Shown: positions 1-6,779 of the stretch, one piece after another
Layout: each line of letters starts with the position of its first letter
Position numbering within the stretch: the stretch's first letter is position 1
DNA from: Alphaproteobacteria bacterium
GTDB lineage: Bacteria; Pseudomonadota; Alphaproteobacteria; ATCC43930; Allostellaceae
Assembly (NCBI GenBank): GCA_020852355.1
Contig: JADZBA010000270.1
Coordinates: 1 to 37,782, forward strand
Length of the DNA stretch: 37,782 nt
Direction of reading: 5' to 3'
Made by a program: the position numbers and the translations under genes
Notes under the pieces: model-generated
Told to the model about the DNA's origin: nothing
The model's database searches: none
The model's input: only the letters and a program-made list of their open reading frames with translations

Positions 1-517
1 CGCGGGCGATGGCGGCGCGGATCAGGGCCTTCGCCTCGTCGGTGCCGATCCAGCGCACGACCTCGACCCACTTGCCCTTCTCCAGGTCCTTGTAGTGCTG
101 GAAGAAGTGCGCGATCTGCCCGGTCAGCACGGCGGGCAGGTCCTCGTGGCTGCGCACGTTCGAATGGAAGGGATGCAGCGCGTCGACCGGCACGGCCAGG
201 ATCTTCTCGTCGCCGCCCGCCTCGTCCTCCATCAGCAGCGCGCCGACCGGCCGGCAGCGGATCACCGCGCCCGGCACCACCGGCACGTTGCCGACCACCA
301 GCACGTCGCACGGATCGCCGTCGTGCGAGAGCGTGTGCGGGATGAAGCCGTAGTTCCCGGGATAGAACATCGCCGTGTGGAGGAAGCGATCGACGAACAG
401 GGCGCCCGACGACTTGTCGAACTCGTATTTCACCGGCACGCCGCCCAGCGGGATCTCGATGACGGCGTGCAGGTCGTGCGGCGGGTCGCGCCCGGCGGTG
501 ATCTTCGCGAGGTCCAT
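1..517 (-). CDS. ppa: Inorganic pyrophosphatase, family I (3' end cut by window edge)
   Basis: Hydrolyses cytosolic pyrophosphate to two phosphates, which pulls biosynthetic reactions forward. The translation from the ATG at 517 gives 172 codons with no stop before the window edge. Family members are about 175-180 residues, so only a few C-terminal residues are missing. The active-site signature DGDPCD is at residues 66-71, and the three metal-binding Asp residues (66, 68, 71) plus Asp103 in GGDEKILAVP match E. coli Asp65/67/70/102 with an offset of one. The start lies 11 bases after the crcB stop, with an SD-like aggcgg in the gap, so the gene is very probably co-transcribed with crcB and coaBC. 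Family I enzymes are Mg-dependent and strongly inhibited by fluoride (established knowledge), which makes the crcB neighbour meaningful. Confidence 0.95.
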   Translation of the reverse strand, partial: MDLAKITAGRDPPHDLHAVIEIPLGGVPVKYEFDKSSGALFVDRFLHTAMFYPGNYGFIPHTLSHDGDPCDVLVVGNVPVVPGAVIRCRPVGALLMEDEAGGDEKILAVPVDALHPFHSNVRSHEDLPAVLTGQIAHFFQHYKDLEKGKWVEVVRWIGTDEAKALIRAAIAR

Positions 518-528
518 GGCCGTCCGCC

Positions 529-909
529 TCAGCCCGTGATCCGCATCAGGGCGAGGCCCGCGAACACCCCGGCGATCGACAGCAGCACCGAGCCCGCGAC
601 GTAGAGCGCCGCCGACCACGCATCGCCGCGCTCCCACAGCAGCGCGACGTCGAGCGAGAAGGCGGAGAAGGTGGTGTACCCGCCGAGGATGCCGGTGGTC
701 AGGAACAGGCGAAGGAGCTGCGCCCCGCCCGCGCTGCGGAACGCGAACCAGCCGGCGATCAGCCCCATGGCGAGCGAGCCGGTGACGTTGATGAGCAGCG
801 TGCCCCAGGGAAAGCCCGCGCCGAGCCAGCGCATGGCCGCGAGGTTGCCGGCGTGGCGCAGGGCGCCGCCGATTCCGGCGCCGACGAAGACGGTCAGATA
901 CGCGGTCAT
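529..909 (-). CDS. crcB: Fluoride channel CrcB/Fluc
   Basis: Small inner-membrane protein of 126 residues that forms a dual-topology dimer and exports fluoride. Four hydrophobic segments are visible. The family marks are GGALR near residues 14-18, the pore Asn41 in LINVTGS, and the Phe box GGYTTFSAF with Phe81 and Phe84. The ORF track extends this frame to 1800, but that part is the antisense shadow of coaBC. The ATG at 909 gives the family length, and a purine-rich gaaggaaggg lies just upstream. It follows coaBC after 59 bases and precedes ppa by 11. I looked for a fluoride riboswitch in the 59-base gap and saw none of the conserved GGCGAUGG-type sequence, so fluoride-responsive control by that route is unlikely here. 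Confidence 0.95.
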   Translation of the reverse strand: MTAYLTVFVGAGIGGALRHAGNLAAMRWLGAGFPWGTLLINVTGSLAMGLIAGWFAFRSAGGAQLLRLFLTTGILGGYTTFSAFSLDVALLWERGDAWSAALYVAGSVLLSIAGVFAGLALMRITG

Positions 910-968
910 CGGTCCCTTCCTTCGGATTCCCCGCGAGCCGGTGCGGGAAGGCGGCGCCGAGCGGGCCG

Positions 969-2180
969 CTACGCCGCCGAGCCGGCCAGCTCCTCCGACA
1001 CCCGCCTCGCGAGACGCTCGGCCACCTCGGCCTTGGTCATCCGCGGCCAGTCCTCGACGCCCGCGGCGCTGACCAGGTGGATGGTGTTGTGGTCGCCGCC
1101 GAACGTGCCGGACGCCGGCGACACGTCGTTCGCCAGCATCCAGTCGCAGCCCTTCTTCGCCCGCTTGGCCGTGGCGTAGGCGACCACGTCGTCGGTCTCC
1201 GCGGCGAAGCCGACGACGAGGCGCGGGCGGCGGTTGCCGGCGGCCGACAGGGTCGCGAGGATGTCGGGGTTCTCGACCAGGACGAGCGGCTTGGCCGGGC
1301 CGTTCTTCTTCAGCTTGGCGGTGGCGGCCTCGGCCGGACGCCAGTCGACGACGGCGGCGGCGCAGACCGCGATGTCGGCGGGCAGCGCCTTCTCGCAAGC
1401 CGCCAGCATCTCGCGCGCCGTCTCGACATGGACGACCGCGACGCCCTGGGGGTCGGGCTCGGCCGAGGGGCCGGAGACCAGCACCGTCTCGGCGCCGAGG
1501 CGCGCCAGCGCGGCGGCGATGGCGTGGCCCTGCTTGCCCGAGGAGCGGTTGGCGATGTAGCGCACGGGGTCGAGCGGCTCGCGCGTCGGGCCGCTGGTGA
1601 CGACCGCCCGGCGGCCGGCGAGCGGCTTGTCGGCCGCCTCCGCGAAGAATGCCTCGACGGCGGCGACGATCTCCAGCGGCTCGGCCATGCGGCCCGACCC
1701 GACCTCGCCGCAGGCGAGCGCGCCGGGGTCGGGGCCCACCCGGCGCACGCCGCGGGCCGCCAGCGTCGCGACGTTGGCCTGCGTCGCGGCATGGCCCCAC
1801 ATCATGACGTTCATCGTCGGGGCGACCAGCACCGGCTTGTCGGTCGCCAGCAGGGCGGTGGAGGCGAGATCGTCGGCCAGCCCGGCCGCCAACTTCGCCA
1901 GCAGGTCGGCGGTGGCCGGCGCCACCACCACGAGGTCGGCCTCGCGCGACAGGCGGATATGGCCCATCTCGCTCTCGTCGGTCAGCGAGAAGAGGTCGGA
2001 ATAGACCTTCTCCTCGCTGAGGGCGGCGACCGAGAGCGGCGTCACGAACTGCGCCCCGGCGCGCGTCAGGATGCAGCGCACCATGGCGCCGCGCTCGCGC
2101 AGCCGCCGGATCAGGTCGAGCGACTTGTAGGCGGCGATGCCGCCCGCGATCACCAGGAGAATGCGCTTGCCGGCGAGCAT
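969..2180 (-). CDS. coaBC: Bifunctional phosphopantothenoylcysteine decarboxylase / phosphopantothenate-cysteine ligase
   Basis: Catalyses the second and third steps of CoA synthesis: ligation of cysteine to 4'-phosphopantothenate (CoaB), then decarboxylation (CoaC, an FMN enzyme). At 403 residues it has the usual fused length. The N-terminal CoaC domain carries His74 in GHIRLS, the PxMN motif as PTMN with Asn124, and the flap Cys157 in LACGEVGSG; all three match E. coli His75, Asn125 and Cys158 offset by one. The CoaB domain starts near residue 190 with TSGPTREPLDPVRYIANRSSGKQG and has Lys289 in AKLKK. The start is the only ATG giving a complete flavodoxin-like first strand. The gene is divergent from the MFS gene at 2325 and heads the coaBC-crcB-ppa unit. 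In many alphaproteobacteria it directly follows ubiB; here 4.6 kb intervenes. Confidence 0.97.
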   Translation of the reverse strand: MLAGKRILLVIAGGIAAYKSLDLIRRLRERGAMVRCILTRAGAQFVTPLSVAALSEEKVYSDLFSLTDESEMGHIRLSREADLVVVAPATADLLAKLAAGLADDLASTALLATDKPVLVAPTMNVMMWGHAATQANVATLAARGVRRVGPDPGALACGEVGSGRMAEPLEIVAAVEAFFAEAADKPLAGRRAVVTSGPTREPLDPVRYIANRSSGKQGHAIAAALARLGAETVLVSGPSAEPDPQGVAVVHVETAREMLAACEKALPADIAVCAAAVVDWRPAEAATAKLKKNGPAKPLVLVENPDILATLSAAGNRRPRLVVGFAAETDDVVAYATAKRAKKGCDWMLANDVSPASGTFGGDHNTIHLVSAAGVEDWPRMTKAEVAERLARRVSEELAGSAA

Positions 2181-2324
2181 GGCGGGGTCCCTGCCGTTGG
2201 CTGAGCGAACCTAGGCTCCGGGGGCGCCGCCCGCAAGCATCGGGGCGGCCCCATCTCGCACTTGCGAAGCGACCGGGCGACGTCCATCCTGCCGGCGACC
2301 CTTTCCAACCATCGACGCCGCCCC

Positions 2325-3704
2325 ATGGACGCCGCCGACGGGCTGCCGCCGCGTCAGCGGCGCTGGGCCGTGCTCTCCCTCGCCGTCTCGATCGCCATCG
2401 TCGTCATCGACATGGCGGTCGCCAACGTCGCCCTGCCGACCATCGCCCGCGACCTCGGCGTCACGCCGTCCGCGTCGATCTGGGTGGTCAACGCCTACCA
2501 GATCGCGGTGACGGTCTCGCTGCTGCCGCTCTCGGCGCTGGGCGACATCATGGGCTACCGCAGGATCTATCTCGGCGGGCTGGCGATCTTCGCGATCGGC
2601 GCCGTCGTCTCCGCCTCGTCGGACAGCCTCGCCATGCTCGTGGCGGCCCGCCTCGCCCAGGGCTTCGGCGGCGGCGGGGTGATGAGCGTCAACGCGGCAT
2701 TGGTGCGCTACGTCTACCCGCGCAGCCATCTCGGCCGCGGCATCGGCCTCAACTCGCTGATCGTGGCGTCGGCATCGGCGGCGGGCCCGACGGTGGCGTC
2801 GGCCATCCTGTCGGTCGGCCCCTGGCCGTGGCTCTTCGCGCTCGCCGCACCCCTGGGCCTCGCCGCCTTCGTCCTGGCGCATCGCACGATCCCGGCGATG
2901 GCCGGCTCGGGGCACCCGTTCGACCTGCCGTCGGCGGGGCTGAGCGTCGTCACCGTCGGGCTGGCGGTCGGCGCCATGGATGGCGTCGCCCACGGCAACC
3001 GGGCGTTCGCCGCCGGCGCGCTGGCGGCCGCGGTCGCCTGCGGCTGGATCTTCGTGCGCCGCCAGCGCGGCCTGGCGGCGCCGATCCTCGCGGTCGACCT
3101 CTTCCGCCGCCCGCTCTTCTCGCTGTCGGCGGCGACCGCGGTCCTCTGCTATGCCGCCCAGGCGCTGGGCATGGTCTCGCTGCCCTTCTTTCTGGTCGAG
3201 GCGGCGGGCCGCACCCAGATCGAGGCGGGCTTCCTGATGACGGCCTGGCCGATCGCCATCGCCGCGGTGGCGCCGATCTCCGGCCGCCTCGCCGACCATT
3301 GGCCGGTCGGCCTGCTCTGCGGCGTCGGGCTGGCGGCGATGGCGGCCGGACTGCTCCTGCTGGCGCTGCTGCCGCCGGCGCCGTCCACCGCCGACATCGT
3401 CTGGCGCATGGCGCTGTGCGGCCTCGGCTTCGGCTTCTTCCAGGCGCCGAACAACCGGGCGCTCCTGACCAGCGTGCCGCGCGAGCGCTCGGGGGCAGCC
3501 GGCGGCGTGCTGTCGTCGGCCCGGCTGATCGGCCAGACCTGCGGCGCCGCCCTCGTCGCGGTCGCCTTCGGGGTCGCGGCGGCACGCCCCGCCATGGGCC
3601 ACGGCGCGACCGCGGCGATGCTGCTGGGGGCCGCGGTCGCGACCGCGGCGACGCTGGTCAGCCTGTCGCGCCTCGGCCGCTTCGCCGGCAGCGAGCGGCT
3701 GTAA
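2325..3704 (+). CDS. MFS transporter, DHA2 (EmrB/QacA-like) family
   Basis: Inner-membrane proton-coupled exporter of the drug:H+ antiporter-2 type; the substrate cannot be told from sequence. The N-terminal helix contains the DHA motif IDMAVANVALPTIARDLG, followed by a loop 2-3 motif A variant (GDIMGYRRIYLGG) and a motif C-like segment around GPTVASAI. About 14 hydrophobic segments run through 459 residues, matching DHA2. The ORF track starts at 2262, but the first 21 residues there are basic and unlike a transporter. The ATG at 2325 (MDAADGLPPRQRRW) puts a normal short cytoplasmic tail before helix 1. No clear SD precedes either start. No periplasmic adaptor gene is adjacent, so it probably acts alone. 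It is divergent from coaBC. Confidence 0.88.
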   Translation: MDAADGLPPRQRRWAVLSLAVSIAIVVIDMAVANVALPTIARDLGVTPSASIWVVNAYQIAVTVSLLPLSALGDIMGYRRIYLGGLAIFAIGAVVSASSDSLAMLVAARLAQGFGGGGVMSVNAALVRYVYPRSHLGRGIGLNSLIVASASAAGPTVASAILSVGPWPWLFALAAPLGLAAFVLAHRTIPAMAGSGHPFDLPSAGLSVVTVGLAVGAMDGVAHGNRAFAAGALAAAVACGWIFVRRQRGLAAPILAVDLFRRPLFSLSAATAVLCYAAQALGMVSLPFFLVEAAGRTQIEAGFLMTAWPIAIAAVAPISGRLADHWPVGLLCGVGLAAMAAGLLLLALLPPAPSTADIVWRMALCGLGFGFFQAPNNRALLTSVPRERSGAAGGVLSSARLIGQTCGAALVAVAFGVAAARPAMGHGATAAMLLGAAVATAATLVSLSRLGRFAGSERL

Positions 3705-3761
3705 CCGCGGCGGGCGGCCTGCTAGGCTGCCCGCCTCCTGCCCCCCCGCGAGGATCCTCCC

Positions 3762-4931
3762 ATGGACCGCATCGAACCGGCAGCGGCGCGCGCCGACACA
3801 TCGGGACTGTCCGCCGAACGCCTCGCCCGCATCGGCCGCGTGCTGGGCGCCGACGCGGCGGCCGGCAGGATCGCCGGCGCGGTCGCGCTGGTGGCGCGCG
3901 ACGACCGGGTCGCCCACTGCGAGGCTGTCGGCCTGCGCGACCCCGGGACGGGCGCGCCGATGACGACCGATGCGATCTTCCGCATCTATTCGATGACCAA
4001 GCCGATCACCAGCCTCGCCGTCATGATGCTGGCGGAGGAGGGCGAGCTGCTCCTCTCCGATCCGGTCAGCCGCTTCATCCCGGCGTTCGCCAGGCTCGAG
4101 GTGGGGGCGGCGCGCCGCCCGCTCCAGCGCGAGATGACCGTCCAGGACCTGCTGCGCCACACCTCGGGCCTCGTCTACGGAGCCCAGGGCGAGACCGCCG
4201 TCCACCGCGCCTATCGCGAGGCCGAGGTCGGGCGGCGCGAGGACAGCGCCGCCGTCCTGGTCGACAAGCTCGCCCGGCTGCCGCTCGCCCGCCAGCCGGG
4301 CTCGGCCTACGAGTACAGCGTGGCGACCGACGTGCTCGGCCGCATCGTCGAGATCGTGTCGGGCAAGGCGCTCGACGTCTTCTTCGCCGAGCGTATCCTC
4401 GGGCCGCTGGGCATGACGGACAGCGGCTTCACCGTTCCCGCCGCCGACCATGACCGCATCGCCCATCCCGGCGCCGATCCCGCGACCGGCGAGGTGCCGG
4501 CGCTCAACGACGTGACGAAGCCGGCCGCCTACAAGTCGGGCGGCGGCGGCATGGTCTCGACCGCGGCCGACTACCTGCGCCTGTGCCGGCTCTTCCTCGG
4601 CGGCGGTGCGCTGGACGGCGTGCGCCTGGTCTCGCCGAAGACCGTGGCGCTGATGTCGGCCGATCATCTCGGCACCATCGACCGCGGCCCGAACTATCTC
4701 CCCGGGCCCGGCTACGGCTTCGGCCTCGGCTTCGGCGTCCGGCTGGGCCCGGGCGTGGCGCCGATCCCGGGCTCGACCGGCGACTACTACTGGAGCGGCG
4801 TCGCCGGGACCTATTTCTGGATCGATCCGGCGGAGCGCCTGATCGCCATCCTGATGACCCAGGCGCCGAGCCAGCGGCTCTACTACCGGCAGCTCTTCCG
4901 CAACCTCGTCTACCAGGCCGTCATCGGCTGA
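3762..4931 (+). CDS. Serine hydrolase, beta-lactamase/class C fold (EstB-type esterase)
   Basis: Protein of 389 residues in the beta-lactamase-related Pfam family that includes esterase EstB and DD-peptidase-like hydrolases. The nucleophile motif SxxK is Ser77-Met-Thr-Lys80 in IYSMTKPITS. The second motif is Tyr185-Ser-Val in YEYSVATDVLG, a common esterase variant of YxN. LLRHTSGL near residue 131 is also typical of the family. A third-motif candidate is in the C-terminal GSTGDYYWSGVAGTYFWIDP segment. There is no signal peptide, so it is probably cytoplasmic and an esterase rather than a secreted beta-lactamase. The ATG at 3762 is preceded by gaggatcctccc, which contains an SD-like gagga. It follows the MFS gene after 57 bases and could be co-transcribed. 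The substrate is unknown. Confidence 0.85.
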   Translation: MDRIEPAAARADTSGLSAERLARIGRVLGADAAAGRIAGAVALVARDDRVAHCEAVGLRDPGTGAPMTTDAIFRIYSMTKPITSLAVMMLAEEGELLLSDPVSRFIPAFARLEVGAARRPLQREMTVQDLLRHTSGLVYGAQGETAVHRAYREAEVGRREDSAAVLVDKLARLPLARQPGSAYEYSVATDVLGRIVEIVSGKALDVFFAERILGPLGMTDSGFTVPAADHDRIAHPGADPATGEVPALNDVTKPAAYKSGGGGMVSTAADYLRLCRLFLGGGALDGVRLVSPKTVALMSADHLGTIDRGPNYLPGPGYGFGLGFGVRLGPGVAPIPGSTGDYYWSGVAGTYFWIDPAERLIAILMTQAPSQRLYYRQLFRNLVYQAVIG

Positions 4932-4937
4932 CTTCCG

Positions 4938-6182
4938 TCAGGCGGTGCCGGCCGGGGCCGGCGCCGCGGCCTCCGGCGGCGCGTCGGCGCGCGGCACCGC
5001 CGAGAGCGCGATGGTCGCGGCCTGGACGACGAAGCCGACCGCCGCCAGGGCGATGCACGCCGCCGGCCCGGCGAGGCTGCCCAGGGCGGCACCGACGGCG
5101 GCCCCCAGCGGCCGCGCGCCGAAGGTCGCCATGGTCATCAGCGCCGAGGCGCGGCCGAGCAGGTCGGGCGGCGTGACCGACTGGCGCAGCGTCGTCTGGC
5201 CGATGGTCCACAGGATAGGGCCGGCACCGAACAGGAAGAAGGCGGCGGCCGGCAGGGCCGGGTGCGGCCAACGGATCGAGGCGGCCATCGCCGCGCCCGC
5301 AGCGACCGAGACGAGGGGACCCAGCGCGATCATCCGCCCGATCCGCAGGCGCCGTGCGACGGCCGGGGCGGACAGGGCGCCGGCGACCATGCCGATGCCG
5401 TAGGCGCCCAGCGTCGTGCCGATCCCGGCGGCCGACAGCCCGACGACCTCGACGGCGTAGGGAATCCAGGCAGCCTGCAGGACGAACCAGGAGAGGTTCC
5501 AGCCGACCGCGGTCGCCAGGATGGGACGCAGCAGCGGGTGGCGCAGGACGAAGACCGCGCCTTCCTGCAGCTCGCGCAGCGGATGGCGCGCTGCCGCCGC
5601 GGCGCGCGGCGGCTCGGCGATGCGGGACAGCAGCAGGGCGGCCCACAGCGACAGGACGGCGGCCGCGGCGAAGGCGGCCGGCGCCCCGGTCCAGCCGACC
5701 AGCACGCCGCCGATGGCCGGTCCGGCGGCGAAGGCGAGGCTGCGCGCCAGCTCCAGCCGGCCGTTGGCGGCGGCGAGATCGCGGTGCGGCACCAGGGCCG
5801 GGACCAGGGAAGGGGCGGCGACGCTGTAGGCGACGGTGCCGGCCGCGGCGAGGAAGCCGAGCAGCCCGAGCAGGGGGACCGACAGCAGGCCGAGCGCGCC
5901 GACGACCGGGACCGCCAGCAGGGCGGCGGCGCGCAGGCATTCCGCGGCCGCCATCAGACGCCGCCGTGCGATGCGGTCGGCCAGCACGCCGATCGGCAGC
6001 GCCAGCAGCAGGAACGGCAAAGTCTGGGCGGCGGCGAGCGCGCCGGTCTCGGCGACGCCCGCCCCGAGCGCCAGGACGGCGGTGAGCGGTGCCGCGGCGA
6101 GCGCGATCTGTTCGGCGGCCTGGGCGGCGAGGTTCGACCAGGCGAGGCGGCGGAAGGCGGGCGGCAACGAGGGGCGGACCAT
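4938..6182 (-). CDS. MFS transporter (12-TM, enterobactin-exporter/MFS_3-like)
   Basis: Inner-membrane major facilitator protein of 414 residues with about 12 hydrophobic segments. The opening RRLAWSNLAAQAAEQIALAA and the loop 2-3 motif A variant GVLADRIARRRLMAAAE resemble the MFS_3 group (EntS-like and macrolide-efflux-like exporters). The substrate is not predictable. The start at 6182 has a strong SD (ggagg, 4 bases spacing), and both start and SD lie in or beside a perfect 7-bp inverted repeat (see 6181-6205). It is convergent with the esterase gene (6-base gap) and follows the lipoprotein gene by 79 bases on the same strand. It has no obvious link to the DHA2 transporter upstream apart from proximity. 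Confidence 0.88.
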   Translation of the reverse strand: MVRPSLPPAFRRLAWSNLAAQAAEQIALAAAPLTAVLALGAGVAETGALAAAQTLPFLLLALPIGVLADRIARRRLMAAAECLRAAALLAVPVVGALGLLSVPLLGLLGFLAAAGTVAYSVAAPSLVPALVPHRDLAAANGRLELARSLAFAAGPAIGGVLVGWTGAPAAFAAAAVLSLWAALLLSRIAEPPRAAAAARHPLRELQEGAVFVLRHPLLRPILATAVGWNLSWFVLQAAWIPYAVEVVGLSAAGIGTTLGAYGIGMVAGALSAPAVARRLRIGRMIALGPLVSVAAGAAMAASIRWPHPALPAAAFFLFGAGPILWTIGQTTLRQSVTPPDLLGRASALMTMATFGARPLGAAVGAALGSLAGPAACIALAAVGFVVQAATIALSAVPRADAPPEAAAPAPAGTA

Positions 6183-6205
6183 GGATCCTCCGTGGGACGA
6201 TCCAT
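6181..6205 (-). promoter_or_regulatory. Inverted repeat enclosing the SD of the MFS gene
   Basis: The arms atggatc and gatccat pair perfectly over 7 bp around an 11-base loop. In the mRNA the loop holds the ggag core of the ribosome binding site, and the 3' arm ends in the start codon. It may tune translation of the downstream transporter, or be coincidental because BamHI-like GGATCC sequences are self-complementary. Regulatory function is inferred. Confidence 0.35.
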
Positions 6206-6261
6206 GGCGGAGTACGCCCTCTACGCCGCTCCTTCGCTCCGCTTCTTGCGCTGCAATCGGT

Positions 6262-6741
6262 TCAGCGGGAGGCGACCCGGCAGCAGGAGATCGCGATGTA
6301 GGCGCGCGTCACCAGATCGGGCCGCGTCGTGTAGCAGCCGTTGCCGTCCTGGGTCCCGTCGACGCGCAGGTCCCAGTTGTCCGAATCGGCAGCCGGCGGC
6401 GGCGCCCCGACGTACGGGGTCGGGTAGACGCCGGGGTAGGCGTAGGGGCCGAAACGGGTGTCCGCACCCATGTGGCAGCCGGTGCGGACATAGCCGTTCA
6501 TGCATTGCAGGCCCCAGGGCGTGGTACCGGGGGTGCCGTACACGGCGACCGCCCCCGGCGAGCCGGCCAGGACGGTGACGCTGTGGGGCGGGCTGGGATA
6601 AGGGCTGCCGCTCCAGATCGCCTGCGTGCAGTCGAGGCCGGCGACCAGCGGGCGCGGCGGCGGGGGCGGCTGCTCCGCAGCGCAGCCGGCGACCGTCGCC
6701 GCGGCGACCAGCAATGCTCCCAAAGTCTTCCAATGCCGCAT
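6262..6741 (-). CDS. Cys-rich lipoprotein of unknown function
   Basis: I do not recognise the family. The 159-residue product begins with a lipoprotein signal peptide: positively charged MRHWK, a hydrophobic stretch, then the lipobox VAGC with Cys20 as the predicted lipidation site. It is followed by a Pro-rich linker (EQPPPPPRP). The mature part has six more Cys (38, 80, 89, 136, 153, 154) and is rich in Gly, Pro and Tyr, suggesting a small disulfide-stabilised periplasmic or outer-membrane protein. A strong SD (ggagggg) lies 6 bases before the ATG and is completely paired in a hairpin (6748-6771). The gene follows ubiB by 38 bases on the same strand, but nothing ties it to ubiquinone synthesis. 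Confidence 0.75.
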   Translation of the reverse strand: MRHWKTLGALLVAAATVAGCAAEQPPPPPRPLVAGLDCTQAIWSGSPYPSPPHSVTVLAGSPGAVAVYGTPGTTPWGLQCMNGYVRTGCHMGADTRFGPYAYPGVYPTPYVGAPPPAADSDNWDLRVDGTQDGNGCYTTRPDLVTRAYIAISCCRVASR

Positions 6742-6747
6742 CTCATG

Positions 6748-6771
6748 CCCCTCCGTCGGCTGATGGAGGGG
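6748..6771 (-). promoter_or_regulatory. Hairpin sequestering the SD of the lipoprotein gene
   Basis: A perfect 7-bp stem (cccctcc / ggagggg in the mRNA) with a 10-base loop. Its 3' arm is the complete SD of the lipoprotein gene, ending 6 bases before the ATG. It could be a translational switch or the end of a weak ubiB terminator. No U tract follows, which argues against a simple intrinsic terminator. The structure is seen in sequence; function is inferred. Confidence 0.45.
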
Positions 6772-6779
6772 AGATTAGA

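Noticed and set aside
910-968. Fluoride riboswitch upstream of crcB
   Set aside because: The 59-base gap lacks the conserved core (GGCGAUGG-like and the downstream pairing region).
2211-4667. 818-residue minus-strand ORF in the track
   Set aside because: It is antisense to the DHA2 transporter and esterase genes, is full of Arg, Asp, Gly and Ala from GC-rich codon shadows, and matches no family.
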